Assembly (NCBI GenBank): GCA_964249735.1
Contig: CAXUDP010000005.1
Coordinates: 4,104 to 68,103, forward strand
Source: Lichenicola sp964249735
GTDB taxonomy: Bacteria; Pseudomonadota; Alphaproteobacteria; Acetobacterales; Acetobacteraceae
Direction: 5' to 3'
Length of the DNA stretch: 64,000 nucleotides
This document shows positions 36,356 through 44,553 of this stretch, one piece after another (positions within the stretch are counted from its first letter, which is position 1; every line of letters starts with the position of its first letter). The position numbers were made by a program, and so were the translations under genes. The notes beneath the pieces were generated by a model. That model saw only the letters and a program-made list of their open reading frames with translations. It did not search any database and had not been told where the DNA came from.

Positions 36356-36997
36356 TCAGGTCGTCGCGAGACCCGCAAGGAGACGCCAGCCGAACGGCGA
36401 CAGCTCCGCACTGACGATCTCGTAGTCCTGTCCGCTGCTGTCCTGGAGGCGCATCCCGAACACCAGGGTGATCCCCGGAATGGGTGGCGCCAGTACGTCG
36501 TAGTAGGCCGACTTGACGTCGCTCGGCAGCCTGGTCATGTCCTGCTCGCCACGCGTCCTGGCCGACATGCTTACCGGCCAGCCCTGGGCGATCACCGCAT
36601 CCGTGCTGCTGGTGCGGCCGCCATAGGAGTTCGTCCCGGCACTCGTGGTCACGCCGGTGCTCAACACGTCCAGCACCTGGTCGCACAACACGCACAAGGC
36701 CGGACGCAGCGGCTCGGTACGCGCGACAAAGTGGGTATCGTCTCCAACCAGATAATCACCCTGCTGCACAAGCGTCGGATCAGCCAGCAGCGTGACGTAG
36801 GCGTGGTTGGGCTGGGCGGTAGAGATAAGCCTGAAGTCCGGAGTCACGTCGTAGGCGCAGAAGATGTTGCCGTAAGGTGAGCCGGAAATCGGCAGCATTG
36901 CAGAAGTGGGTCGATAAAGCGCCTCTGACACGCCGACGATGGATGCGGCACGTGCCAGTCCGTATGCGATCTTCTGATTGACGAGGGTTTGCAACAA
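36356..36997 (-). CDS. Phage head-tail connector-region protein
   Basis: A 213-residue protein (MLQTLVNQKIAYGLARAAS, RPALCVLCDQVLDVLSTGVTT, ITLVFGMRLQDSSGQDYEIVSAEL). I do not recognise a named family; the C-terminal beta-strand ending resembles head-closure or tail-terminator proteins. It uses TTG at 36997, with GGAAGG seven bases upstream. It lies between the 183-residue and 635-residue genes in the connector cluster. Confidence 0.55.
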   Translation of the reverse strand: MLQTLVNQKIAYGLARAASIVGVSEALYRPTSAMLPISGSPYGNIFCAYDVTPDFRLISTAQPNHAYVTLLADPTLVQQGDYLVGDDTHFVARTEPLRPALCVLCDQVLDVLSTGVTTSAGTNSYGGRTSSTDAVIAQGWPVSMSARTRGEQDMTRLPSDVKSAYYDVLAPPIPGITLVFGMRLQDSSGQDYEIVSAELSPFGWRLLAGLATT

Positions 36998-37012
36998 CGG
37001 CGTGCCTTCCGA

Positions 37013-37564
37013 TCAGGCGATGGAAATGATCCCGCCGTTGTTCCAGAGCTGGCCGCTGCCAACCGCAGGCTGTGCGGCGGGCAGGCTTGCCATCACGACG
37101 CCGGTGCCGAACACCGGTGCCTGGGCCGCAAGAGTTCCACCGGAAACCTGCAGAGAGACGCCAGCGGTCAGCAGGCGACCAGCTGACGTGCTGGCCACCA
37201 CGCTGCCGGCAGGCCACAGGTGGGTGCGAGATGGTGCCGCCTGCAGATCCGGGAAGTAGAACCGGTTGCCGCCGCCGCCGCTGGTGATGGTGCCGCCCGC
37301 CTGGACCGTGACTGGAACCGGCAGCGGAAACCAGAGCAGGAGGTTGCCGGCCGTCTGCGCGTCGAACAGCGCAGCAAACCCGATCGGCCCCCACGCTGCG
37401 CCGGCAGGACCCACCGTTCCGCTCCCGACGTCTGCGACGATGCCGCTATCGAGATCCCCAAGCACGAACGGACGTCGCGCATAGGCCGTGTCTGCCGGTT
37501 CCGCCAGGACACCGGCCTGAACCGCGCTGCCGTAGCCGATCCAGCCGTTGAAGAATATGGCCAT
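37013..37564 (-). CDS. Phage structural protein of unknown family
   Basis: A 183-residue Gly/Ala/Val-rich beta-type protein (MAIFFNGWIGYGSAVQAGVL, FPDLQAAPSRTHLWPAGSVVAST) that looks like a small virion or decoration protein. It starts 32 bases after the preceding gene. No family is recognised with confidence; position among the head-tail connector genes and repetitive beta composition are the only clues. Confidence 0.5.
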   Translation of the reverse strand: MAIFFNGWIGYGSAVQAGVLAEPADTAYARRPFVLGDLDSGIVADVGSGTVGPAGAAWGPIGFAALFDAQTAGNLLLWFPLPVPVTVQAGGTITSGGGGNRFYFPDLQAAPSRTHLWPAGSVVASTSAGRLLTAGVSLQVSGGTLAAQAPVFGTGVVMASLPAAQPAVGSGQLWNNGGIISIA

Positions 37565-37596
37565 CTTTCTCGCGAACCTCCGGCATGGACGGGAAA

Positions 37597-37998
37597 CTAG
37601 ATGAGGATGGCGGCGTCATCGCGGATCCCGGGCCCTACCGGAACGCCGAGGAAGAAGGCGAGCCGGCGACACCAGTCGTCGAACAAGCGCGCGCGGTCGA
37701 TCACTTCGGACCGGTTGTGCTTCCACACGGAAGCCTGGTCGGTGTCCAGGTTGCCGCTCGCAGCCGGAACCGCCTGCTCGAGCGCATACAGGTTCGACAA
37801 GTACTGCCTGACGACCTGGAACTCGCTTGGTGCAAGGTTGGTCAAGCGGAACTCGAGCGTTCCGTAGGCCTCGAAAAAGCGCCAGGACTGGAAGCCGGAA
37901 CTTCCGGCTCCGTAGGCCGGATATCCGCAGAAGCGGCGCACATCCACCCGCTCCGCATCGGACAATGGCGAGGTATCGAAACTAGACGATCCGGACAT
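37597..37998 (-). CDS. Phage head-tail connector protein (adaptor type)
   Basis: A 133-residue helical protein (MSGSSSFDTSPLSDAERVDVRRFCGYP, SEFQVVRQYLSNLYALEQAVP, DWCRRLAFFLGVP). Size, helix-rich content and position directly after the capsid gene fit an adaptor-type head-tail connector. The start ATG at 37998 is preceded by GGGGAGG five bases upstream, just beyond the large hairpin that follows the capsid gene. Confidence 0.55.
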   Translation of the reverse strand: MSGSSSFDTSPLSDAERVDVRRFCGYPAYGAGSSGFQSWRFFEAYGTLEFRLTNLAPSEFQVVRQYLSNLYALEQAVPAASGNLDTDQASVWKHNRSEVIDRARLFDDWCRRLAFFLGVPVGPGIRDDAAILI

Positions 37999-38018
37999 GC
38001 GCTCCTCCCCATGACGCG

Positions 38019-38058
38019 CAGCATCCGGGAAGGCGCCGAAGCGCCTTCCCGGATGCTG
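38019..38058 (-). repeat. Perfect 18-bp hairpin with UUCG loop between capsid and connector genes
   Basis: Arms of 18 bases pair perfectly around a TTCG loop on the minus (transcribed) strand, closed by a C-G pair, i.e. the exceptionally stable cUUCGg type. The stem begins four bases after the capsid stop and ends some 20 bases before the next start, with no U tract behind it, so it is not a standard intrinsic terminator. It may protect or process the capsid mRNA end. Confidence 0.85.
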
Positions 38059-38062
38059 ATGA

Positions 38063-39436
38063 CTACAGGCTCTCGATCACCACGCCGCGCTTGAGGTAGC
38101 TGTTGGTCGCGGTCGGGATGATGGTCGTGCTGGCAGTCGCGTCGGTCGGCAGCGCATAGCCGCCGATCCAGTACCAGGACTGGGCGATGATCTGCTTGAG
38201 CCGGTCGAGCGGCTCGCGCGTCACCATGACGACGCTGTCGACCTGCTCCATCAGCGACTTCTCCGCATCCGGGATGTCGCGGTGGCCTGCGTCGGCATAG
38301 TCGCCCTCGACCAGCGCACCCTTGCCGCAGACGATGGCGCGGTGGATCGCGCCCGCGCCGAGCGACACCTGCTGCGGCGCTTCCGTGGTCGGAATGAAGC
38401 GGACACCGAGCAGCTCGACGATCGAGCCGGCCTGGTAGGTCTCCGTGCCGTAGGCGCCACGATACAGGTACTTGAAGTCGCCGTCACGGAACAGGCCCAG
38501 CATCTGCTGGTCGTCGAGGTAGCAGTGGAAGCAGCCGTCGACCGTCGGCACGTTGTTCATGCGCAGTGCCGCAACCGCCGACAGCACGGTCTGGATGCCG
38601 AGCGTGTCGCCAGGCACATAGCTCGTCGCACCATAGGTGCCGGTCGGCGCCACGAGCGCTGCGGTGGACAGGCGGCCGTTCGGCCGCAGCACCAGCGGCG
38701 CGGTCGCGGCCACTACCGGCTGCGCCAGCGCACCGTCCGAAACGCTGATGTTGGTCGAGAAGGTGAGGCTGCCCGAGGTCCCGCTCGGCGCCGTCGACAC
38801 GTTGACGGCGTCGATGGATGCCGAGACCAGGGTATAAACGTTGCTGCCGACGGTGACCGTCATGCCGCTGGTCGAACCGACCGCCACGACCTGCCCGTAG
38901 CTGTTCATCACGTTCTGGAAGCCGCGGACGTCGTCGACGAAGATCGTCTTGGCAGCGGCGCTCAGTGCCGTGTTGACCCGCGTGTTACCGCCGAGATAGC
39001 CGCCGACGCCGCCGGACGCGCCACCGAACAAGGTGTTGCGCGCGATCCGGTCGAGCGACTGCATCGCCTGCACGCCGTTGGTACGCGCGTTGGCGAGGAA
39101 CTGGCTGGCAATGCCGACCCCTTCGGTGACCATGTTGAGGTCGATCGTGTCGCCGTACTGGTTGATCGTCAGCGTGTACTGCTCGACGCTCCAGCTCGAC
39201 GGCGTCATGCCGTTGTCGAAGTTGGTGTTGACGTTCGGCGACATCGGCGTGGTCACCGGCGACTTCAGCCCCTTGCGGGTCTTGGTCACGGTTTCACCGA
39301 TCCGGTTGGGGAACACCTCGCGATCGGCGATCGACCGGAAGCTCAGGCGAGACTGGAGTCCGTCCTGGAACTCGCGGGCGAGGAAACCCTGCTGGATGAT
39401 CGGCTGCAGCTGGGACGGAAAGTTCTGGATCGGCAT
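38063..39436 (-). CDS. Major capsid protein
   Basis: A 457-residue protein starting MPIQNFPSQLQPIIQQGFLAREF, with TNFDNGMTPSSWSVEQYTLTINQYGDTIDLNMV and DGCFHCYLDDQQMLGLFRDGDFKYLY, the composition and order of HK97-fold N4/myovirus-like capsid proteins of phages. It lies directly downstream of the scaffold gene, the standard order portal-scaffold-capsid. Its mRNA end carries the long hairpin described separately. Confidence 0.8.
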   Translation of the reverse strand: MPIQNFPSQLQPIIQQGFLAREFQDGLQSRLSFRSIADREVFPNRIGETVTKTRKGLKSPVTTPMSPNVNTNFDNGMTPSSWSVEQYTLTINQYGDTIDLNMVTEGVGIASQFLANARTNGVQAMQSLDRIARNTLFGGASGGVGGYLGGNTRVNTALSAAAKTIFVDDVRGFQNVMNSYGQVVAVGSTSGMTVTVGSNVYTLVSASIDAVNVSTAPSGTSGSLTFSTNISVSDGALAQPVVAATAPLVLRPNGRLSTAALVAPTGTYGATSYVPGDTLGIQTVLSAVAALRMNNVPTVDGCFHCYLDDQQMLGLFRDGDFKYLYRGAYGTETYQAGSIVELLGVRFIPTTEAPQQVSLGAGAIHRAIVCGKGALVEGDYADAGHRDIPDAEKSLMEQVDSVVMVTREPLDRLKQIIAQSWYWIGGYALPTDATASTTIIPTATNSYLKRGVVIESL

Positions 39437-39501
39437 GCGGTGCTCTTACCCTTCGTTGGCGTGATGCGATAAAGGCGCTGTCGAGACCCTTCCGGGCAGC
39501 C

Positions 39502-40047
39502 TCAGCGCGAGGAGGCCAGCAGGCGGTCCCGCTCGGCGTGCCAAGCCGCGCGCGACAGGCTGCGTGCGTCGACGTTGGTCGGCTGCGCGGGTGCTGGCGG
39601 CCGCTGCAGCTGCGCCGTGGTGACCGTCGGCATGGCCCCGGACTCGGTGGTGAACAGGTACGGCTTGCGCTGCCGCAGGCTCTCGATCACCTCCTCGACC
39701 CCCTGCACGCCGCCCGCCTCGTCGAAGCTCAGCGCGCCTGTATCGGCGAGGCGGAGCCCGTCGAGGTCGACGATGCCGGACCGGATCGCGTGGGTCTTCA
39801 GCTCGGCGTGCAGCACGCGGCTGCGCGCATCCTCGCGCGCGGCAGCGACCGCTTCGTCCCGGTCACGCGCCGCGGCGGCGCAGGCCGACTCGCGCTCGCT
39901 GTGTGCGATCCGCGCCTGTTCGCGGTAGCGGGCAACCTCGCGTCGCAGCTTCTTCTCGTAGTCGGTGATCTCCCGCAGCGGCTCGGTCGCTTCTGCCGGC
40001 GGCGGCTCCTCAATCGGATCGAGCATATCTGGGCTCTGCTCTGCCAT
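39502..40047 (-). CDS. Phage capsid scaffold protein
   Basis: A 181-residue protein with a charged alpha-helical middle (TDYEKKLRREVARYREQARIAHSERES) predicted to be coiled coil, an Arg/Ala-rich stretch and a C-terminal QLQRPPAPAQPT segment. This matches capsid scaffold proteins: long helix then basic/hydrophobic tail. The start is ATG at 40047 (MAEQSPDML); an extension further upstream is not supported. Position between portal and capsid gives the assignment. Confidence 0.75.
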   Translation of the reverse strand: MAEQSPDMLDPIEEPPPAEATEPLREITDYEKKLRREVARYREQARIAHSERESACAAAARDRDEAVAAAREDARSRVLHAELKTHAIRSGIVDLDGLRLADTGALSFDEAGGVQGVEEVIESLRQRKPYLFTTESGAMPTVTTAQLQRPPAPAQPTNVDARSLSRAAWHAERDRLLASSR

Positions 40048-40081
40048 GAGCTGGACAGGTCCTTTTCCATAGGCCTCCACT

Positions 40082-40103
40082 CGCGCCGTCACATGACGGC
40101 GCG
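40082..40103 (-). repeat. Nine-bp inverted repeat between portal and scaffold genes
   Basis: CGCGCCGTC and GACGGCGCG pair perfectly around a four-base loop, 59 bases downstream of the portal stop and upstream of the scaffold start. No U run follows. It may be an mRNA processing or stability element in the structural operon, like the longer hairpin after the capsid gene. Confidence 0.6.
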
Positions 40104-40161
40104 GGCGCATGAAGGCGAAAACGTGTGCGGCACCGCGCTGGCGGACGCCGGTGCGCGTGGG

Positions 40162-41592
40162 CTAAGCCTCGGCTCCGGGCTCGTCGTCCGGTTGCCGGGT
40201 GCCGACCAGGCCGTAAAGCGGCGCCACGATCGCGAACGCCGCATGGCGATCGATCACGCCGGCCTCGATCAGCGTGGCGACGCTGCTGGCCTGCGCCTGT
40301 CGGTCCGCGAAGCTCGCCGGGAACCAGCTCGGCCACAGCAGACCCAGACCGGACGGATCCAGGTCGCGCTGCCGCTCGCCCGCCACCATCAGCCCGGTGC
40401 GCAGCCGCTGCGACGCCCTGCACAGCATGATCAGCAGGCTGAGCAGCCCACCCTCGCCGTACGAGATGCGCAACCGGTCGGCCAGCCAGATCAGCCCCTG
40501 GCACATGAGCTCGATGGCCCGGCCGCTTTGCGCGGCACCAAGCCGGTCGCCGTGGGCCCGGTTCCCGTGCATCGCCTCCAGCGCGATCGCCCGAAGCTCC
40601 TTCACATGCGCGAGCACGGCCGCTGCGGCGTTGCCGTTGATCTCCAGCAACTTGGCATCGCCTTCAGGCGGCAGGGTCAGGGCCGTCGCCGCACCACCGG
40701 TCCGGACCTGTGCACCGCCACCGCCGCCAAGGCCCGCGGACGGATCCTTCAGCACCAGGGTCGGATCGGATCCATACTTGAGCCCGCGCCCCGCCTGGGA
40801 CAGCAGGTAGTCGGCCTCGATCACCGTGTCGATCGAGGCGGCGAAGGTGCAGGTCCCGTCCGGCCCGTCGGGATCGTGCCCACCGCTGCCGGAAATGTTG
40901 CGGATCCACACGATCGGCACGAAGCCCAACCCGTGCACCACGCTCCGCTCCGGGTCCACCGTCATGCCACGCGGATCCTCGCCGATCGGCGTCGGCTTGA
41001 ACCACATCTCGGCCTGGTCGTCCCACACCCGCTTGAACCAGTACGGACCGGAACCGGGATCGACTGCATAGCCCTGGGCGATGAGGTCGTGGTCGCTCAC
41101 CTTGTAGCATTCGGTGACGCTATCCAGCTCGCGCGGGTCGTCCCGTCGCCACGCCGGGGACAGGAACTTGGTTGACAGAACCTCGAAGAACGGCCTGCTC
41201 TTGACCACGCGCAGGTGGATCGCGACCGAGCCGACTGCTCCCCTGGTGGCAGCTTCCAGCATGGTCTCGTTCAGCCGGCACTCGTCCACCACCTGCGACA
41301 GCACGCTCGCGGTGCGCTTGTCGGCGGCGCGGATCGACGGCCAGTGCCCCTCGCTGAACAGCAGGGACACGGAGTCCTCCACCACCACGCGGCACAGGCC
41401 GGTCCGCACCGACGGCCGGCGCTGGTCGAGCGGGATGTATTCGCCCGAGTCGCTGCGCTCCTTCGAGAACGGGTAGAGCAGCGAATCGTACTGCCGCCCT
41501 TCCAGCACGGCTTCCAGCGCCCCCAGACGGAAGCTCCGCCGCGACATCGTCGCGTCACGCGGCATGTGTGCCTGCAACGACAGCCAATCCAT
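40162..41592 (-). CDS. Phage portal protein
   Basis: A 476-residue portal protein: MDWLSLQAHMPRDATMSRRSFRLG, RGAVGSVAIHLRV, SVTECYKVSDHDLIAQ, VVHGLGFVPIVWIRN and ELMCQGLIWLADRLRISYG. The SPP1-like portal pattern and its place right after the terminase (four-base gap from the TerL stop) support the call. The portal forms the packaging ring at one capsid vertex. The start is ATG at 41592 (MDWLSLQ); an in-frame extension reaches into the TerL gene and is not supported. Confidence 0.8.
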   Translation of the reverse strand: MDWLSLQAHMPRDATMSRRSFRLGALEAVLEGRQYDSLLYPFSKERSDSGEYIPLDQRRPSVRTGLCRVVVEDSVSLLFSEGHWPSIRAADKRTASVLSQVVDECRLNETMLEAATRGAVGSVAIHLRVVKSRPFFEVLSTKFLSPAWRRDDPRELDSVTECYKVSDHDLIAQGYAVDPGSGPYWFKRVWDDQAEMWFKPTPIGEDPRGMTVDPERSVVHGLGFVPIVWIRNISGSGGHDPDGPDGTCTFAASIDTVIEADYLLSQAGRGLKYGSDPTLVLKDPSAGLGGGGGAQVRTGGAATALTLPPEGDAKLLEINGNAAAAVLAHVKELRAIALEAMHGNRAHGDRLGAAQSGRAIELMCQGLIWLADRLRISYGEGGLLSLLIMLCRASQRLRTGLMVAGERQRDLDPSGLGLLWPSWFPASFADRQAQASSVATLIEAGVIDRHAAFAIVAPLYGLVGTRQPDDEPGAEA

Positions 41593-41596
41593 GCGG

Positions 41597-43552
41597 TCAC
41601 CGCTCCATGAAGCTGCTGGTGCTGGCGGAGGACGTCCTGTTCTGACGTCCGAACAGGTAGTATCCGCTCGCATCCACGAGATGATCGAAGCCTTGCATCT
41701 TGTCGGGCTCTCCGGTGCCCTCCCTGAACACCAGGCGCTCGTACGCCTCGATCGAGCGGACGCAGCGCGGATCCACCGTCGCGAGCACGTGTCCGTCCGC
41801 GGTCCGGAACTGCCTGTTCATCACGTTCATCCGGTCGCGCACCGGCGGATGCGACCGGGACGCGCGCACCACGAACCCCTTCTCGCGCAGGATGCCGATG
41901 TCGGTGCGACCGCCGGCCGAACTCCGCCGTTGCGCGCCGGCCGGATCCGGATACACCGTGATGTGCCCGACCTCCCGGCGTCCCGGCTCGAACCCTTCGC
42001 GCCCGTAACGCCGCGCGATCTCGTCTGCCATCTCGTCGGTGTTCGATGTCGGCAGCACGATCTCGTCGATCTGCCGCGTCGTCTCGCCCTGCTCCTGCCA
42101 GATCGTCGCCGACATGGGGTTGACGTTGAAGTCCATCCCCACATGCAACGGCCGTGACGGGTCGTGCCCGGAACGCTTGACGTTCTCGGCCCGGTTGAAG
42201 GCGTAGACGACGCGGCCCGCATAGGTCTCGAAGCTTGCGCAGTACTCCTGCTGGTAGGTGCGTAGGTCCAGCTCCCGCCGCGCCGCCTCCAGCTCCTCCG
42301 ACGGCACGTTGCCGCCATCCGCGGTGGTGAACAGGAACGACCGGTAGCTCGGGTCGCCGCCTGGCTGCCCGAGCAGGTAGGCGTCGCGGAAATGGTCGAA
42401 GCCTTTTGGTGTGCCGATGAACAGTGCATGCCCGCGCGCCGTCGACAGCATCGGTCGTATCACCTCCCGCCACGCACTCGGCCGGCAGTCGGCCCACTCG
42501 TCACCGCCGAAGAACCAGAGCCCGGACCCGCGCAGGTTCTCCGACGCGTCGAGCCCGACCAGCCGTATGACGTGACCGGACAGCAGCCGCAGGCTGCACG
42601 TCGTCTCGTTCGGCCGGCCGCTGATCCAGTTGCGCGGGATCGCCCGCTTCACCCGTCCCCACATCACCCGCTTGGCCTGCAGGAACGTCGGCGCGCCATA
42701 CCAGATCTCGTTCTCGGTACCCACGTTGCGTCGCACCGCAAGGCGCGCCGCCCGTCGCAGCTCCTCCGCCATGAGGAAGGTGTTGTGCGTCGGGATTAGC
42801 GCCTCGCTGCACAGGAACAGTCGCGACGGGCTGTCCACCTGGATGCAGCGCACCGCGCGGCTCGGAACAACCGCGACCGCGCTGATCCGGTGCCAGCGAT
42901 GACGCCTGCCCGGCTGCCAGCACACCGTGACGCGGGCGGACGCAACGCTGCGCCGCGGCACCAGCCCGAGCGAGGCGCACAGCGACCAGACGATCGCAGC
43001 CCGCCACCCGGTGCCGTCGATGCACCACCCCTGATCCTGCCGCCAAGACCCGTACCGCCTGCACAACCGATGCAGAAGCCGACACCGCCTTTTCACGTCC
43101 ATCGCCAAAGGCCGGCAGCCCGCGACTCGATAGCATCGGCCGTCCGACAAACCCGTTCGCAACTCCAGCGTCGTCAGCAGGTGCTGCGCATCGGTAGCCT
43201 CGTCATGCACCTGCCAAAGATGCCCGTCATCGGCGACGACCGACGTCCCGTTCCCGAACGAGACCAGGTTGCAGGGACGCCCGAGCATGACCTCGGTCGC
43301 GAACGTCACCGCGCAGACCTGCCCCGCCTCGTCGAACAGCCGCGTGCCTTCACGCACCAGCCCCATCGTGGTCCAGCCATCCGGCGACGGCAGCCTGGTG
43401 TCCAGGCCGAGCGCCTTGCCGAAGCGACGGCCGCACACCGCGACGCGAAACCTTGCTGAACCGGTCCAGCCGGCCTCGTAGATGCTCCATTGCGCCGGCG
43501 TCAGCGCCGGCCGTCCGTCACGGCAACTCGTCTTCGGCGTGGGGAGGATCAT
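41597..43552 (-). CDS. Terminase large subunit TerL interrupted by an intein
   Basis: A 651-residue precursor. The terminase parts are residues 1-46 and 258-651: the Walker A sequence is split as GRRFGK / T, followed by FLMAEELRRAARL; a Walker B-like strand LWFFGGDEWADC; a FVLFTTADGGNVPSEE segment; and a nuclease domain with HVGMDFNVNPMSATIWQE and YPDPAGA. Residues 47-257 are an in-frame intein. Removing it restores the canonical P-loop GRRFGKT, so splicing is required for ATPase and packaging activity. TerL packages DNA into the head and cuts it. The start ATG at 43552 lies within the TerS end (35-base overlap). Confidence 0.88.
   Translation of the reverse strand: MILPTPKTSCRDGRPALTPAQWSIYEAGWTGSARFRVAVCGRRFGKALGLDTRLPSPDGWTTMGLVREGTRLFDEAGQVCAVTFATEVMLGRPCNLVSFGNGTSVVADDGHLWQVHDEATDAQHLLTTLELRTGLSDGRCYRVAGCRPLAMDVKRRCRLLHRLCRRYGSWRQDQGWCIDGTGWRAAIVWSLCASLGLVPRRSVASARVTVCWQPGRRHRWHRISAVAVVPSRAVRCIQVDSPSRLFLCSEALIPTHNTFLMAEELRRAARLAVRRNVGTENEIWYGAPTFLQAKRVMWGRVKRAIPRNWISGRPNETTCSLRLLSGHVIRLVGLDASENLRGSGLWFFGGDEWADCRPSAWREVIRPMLSTARGHALFIGTPKGFDHFRDAYLLGQPGGDPSYRSFLFTTADGGNVPSEELEAARRELDLRTYQQEYCASFETYAGRVVYAFNRAENVKRSGHDPSRPLHVGMDFNVNPMSATIWQEQGETTRQIDEIVLPTSNTDEMADEIARRYGREGFEPGRREVGHITVYPDPAGAQRRSSAGGRTDIGILREKGFVVRASRSHPPVRDRMNVMNRQFRTADGHVLATVDPRCVRSIEAYERLVFREGTGEPDKMQGFDHLVDASGYYLFGRQNRTSSASTSSFMER
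42782..43414 (-). other. Class 3-type intein (211 residues) in the TerL Walker A
   Basis: Residues 47-257 of the TerL precursor. It begins with Ala (A-L-G-L-D-T, then PSPDGWTTMG), not Cys or Ser, and ends PTHN followed by Thr as +1 residue. Block B region reads GTSVVADDGHLWQVHDE with a Trp; block F reads VRCIQVDSPSRLFL with a Cys; the residue before HN is Thr. Trp, Cys and Thr form the WCT trio that marks class 3 inteins, which start splicing from the internal Cys. A middle stretch (CRLLHRLCRRYGSW) aligns with the second LAGLIDADG helix of homing endonucleases but its catalytic Asp is replaced, so the endonuclease is probably dead and partly deleted. Confidence 0.8.
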
Positions 43553-44018
43553 TGTCGGTAGCGATCTCCCTGATGCCGATCATCGGATCGGCCGGCATCG
43601 ATGTCCTGCCATGCATCTGGAACTTCTCGGGTCGGCAGCCACGCAGCAGCAGCATCAGGAGCGGGTCGCTGTAGCGCCGCACGACGACCGGCTCCCCCGC
43701 CGGATCCATGACCGGCTGGCCGGCCTTTAAGACCGGCTGCGTGGTGCCCTCCAGCGCCCGCCGCCAGGCTTCCGCTTCCAGCAGGTCGGCGGCATCGTTC
43801 ATCGCGTCGTCAAAGGCCCGGTCGAACGCCCTGTCGCGCTCGCGCAGCGTCATGACCTGTCTCCTGGTCAGGCCGCTGGTCTGGCACGCCTTTGATGCGT
43901 TGCCTGTCTTGCTCAGTATGGACAGGAAGCATTGCCGGGCCAACCTGTTGCCGGCTGCGGTCTGGCCTCCGGTCTCGTCCGCTTCGCCGCGGTGGGCATC
44001 GGTCATGTCCGGTCTCAT
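43518..44018 (-). CDS. Phage terminase small subunit
   Basis: A 166-residue protein (AARQCFLSILSKTGNASKACQTSGLTRRQVMTLR): an N-terminal helix-turn-helix-like DNA-binding segment followed by a helical region, and a C-terminal DPLLMLLLRGCRPEKF. This matches TerS, which recognises pac DNA. Its start at 44018 shares ATGA with the stop of the preceding gene, and its end overlaps the TerL start. Confidence 0.75.
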   Translation of the reverse strand: MRPDMTDAHRGEADETGGQTAAGNRLARQCFLSILSKTGNASKACQTSGLTRRQVMTLRERDRAFDRAFDDAMNDAADLLEAEAWRRALEGTTQPVLKAGQPVMDPAGEPVVVRRYSDPLLMLLLRGCRPEKFQMHGRTSMPADPMIGIREIATDNDPPHAEDELP

Positions 44019-44422
44019 GCGTAACGCACGGCGCCGATGCGTCGTCCGCACGAGGCCGTCGAGACCAGCAGGTTGCTGCGGACAGAAGGCGAGTCCTCGA
44101 ACCGGCGCACCATCGCCTCGCGCTTGAGCGCAGCTACGATCCGCTTGCACAGCGCTTCCGGCAGCGCGCCGAGCTTGGTCAGGTTCGCGGTCCCATAGCG
44201 CTTGATCGGCACGCAGCGGATCACGATGTCCTGCAAGGGCAGGCCGCTCAGCGCCAGATCCGACCAGTGCTCCGGCACGACGTCCGCACGATGTCGCACG
44301 TCGCGCTGGCTTTCCATGCGCAGCAGCGTGAGCTCGTCCTGCCCCATCTCCTGCACCACATAGACAGAGGCGCCACAGGCGACCACGTCCCCGGACACGA
44401 TCTGAGCGGAGTTCGTGAACAT
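44015..44422 (-). CDS. Hypothetical protein at the start of the packaging operon
   Basis: A 135-residue protein (MFTNSAQIVSGDVVACGASVYVVQEMGQDELTLLRM). I recognise no family; it has an N-terminal beta-rich half and a C-terminal Arg/Ser stretch. The start is ATG at 44422, preceded by AGGTGA five bases upstream. It is the first gene after the promoter-terminator control region, and is coupled to terS, so it may be a regulatory or packaging accessory. Confidence 0.55.
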   Translation of the reverse strand: MFTNSAQIVSGDVVACGASVYVVQEMGQDELTLLRMESQRDVRHRADVVPEHWSDLALSGLPLQDIVIRCVPIKRYGTANLTKLGALPEALCKRIVAALKREAMVRRFEDSPSVRSNLLVSTASCGRRIGAVRYA

Positions 44423-44453
44423 GGCGGTCACCTATTGTTCGGGTAAAAGAAAA

Positions 44454-44475
44454 CCCGCCGAGTTTCCTCGGCGGG
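44454..44475 (-). terminator. Intrinsic terminator in the leader of the structural operon
   Basis: CCCGCCGAG and CTCGGCGGG pair perfectly (9 bp, 4-base loop) and, on the minus strand, are followed by TTTTCTTTTACCC. This is a good U-rich intrinsic terminator. It lies downstream of the promoter at 44499-44527 and upstream of the first structural gene, so transcripts from that promoter would end after about 40-50 bases unless antiterminated. Confidence 0.85.
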
Positions 44476-44481
44476 CACAAC

Positions 44482-44500
44482 AATTTCAGTATGTGAAATT
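44482..44500. promoter_or_regulatory. 19-bp palindromic operator candidate
   Basis: AATTTCAGTATGTGAAATT has perfect seven-base arms (AATTTCA/TGAAATT) and a five-base centre. It overlaps the last bases of the -10 box and the predicted transcription start of the minus-strand promoter, where a bound dimer would block initiation. Palindromes of this size suit a dimeric repressor. Confidence 0.7.
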
Positions 44501-44527
44501 TATACCCCGCCCTGGATCCACCGTCAA
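44499..44527 (-). promoter_or_regulatory. Sigma-70-type promoter for the structural operon
   Basis: On the minus strand TTGACG (44522-44527) and TATAAA (44499-44504) are separated by exactly 17 bases. They are the clearest consensus boxes in the phage region and lie between two terminators, immediately upstream of the packaging genes. The predicted start falls inside the 19-bp palindrome. Confidence 0.8.
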
Positions 44528-44553
44528 CCGTTATTTCGGGCCCTGAAAGACAA

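Noticed and set aside
38019..38058. Hairpin after the capsid gene as an intrinsic terminator
   Set aside because: No U-rich tract follows it on the transcribed strand and the next gene's ribosome-binding site lies directly behind.
42782..43414. Possibility that the TerL insert is a frameshift or misassembly
   Set aside because: The frame is continuous, both ends fall exactly at the P-loop Lys-Thr bond and intein blocks are visible.
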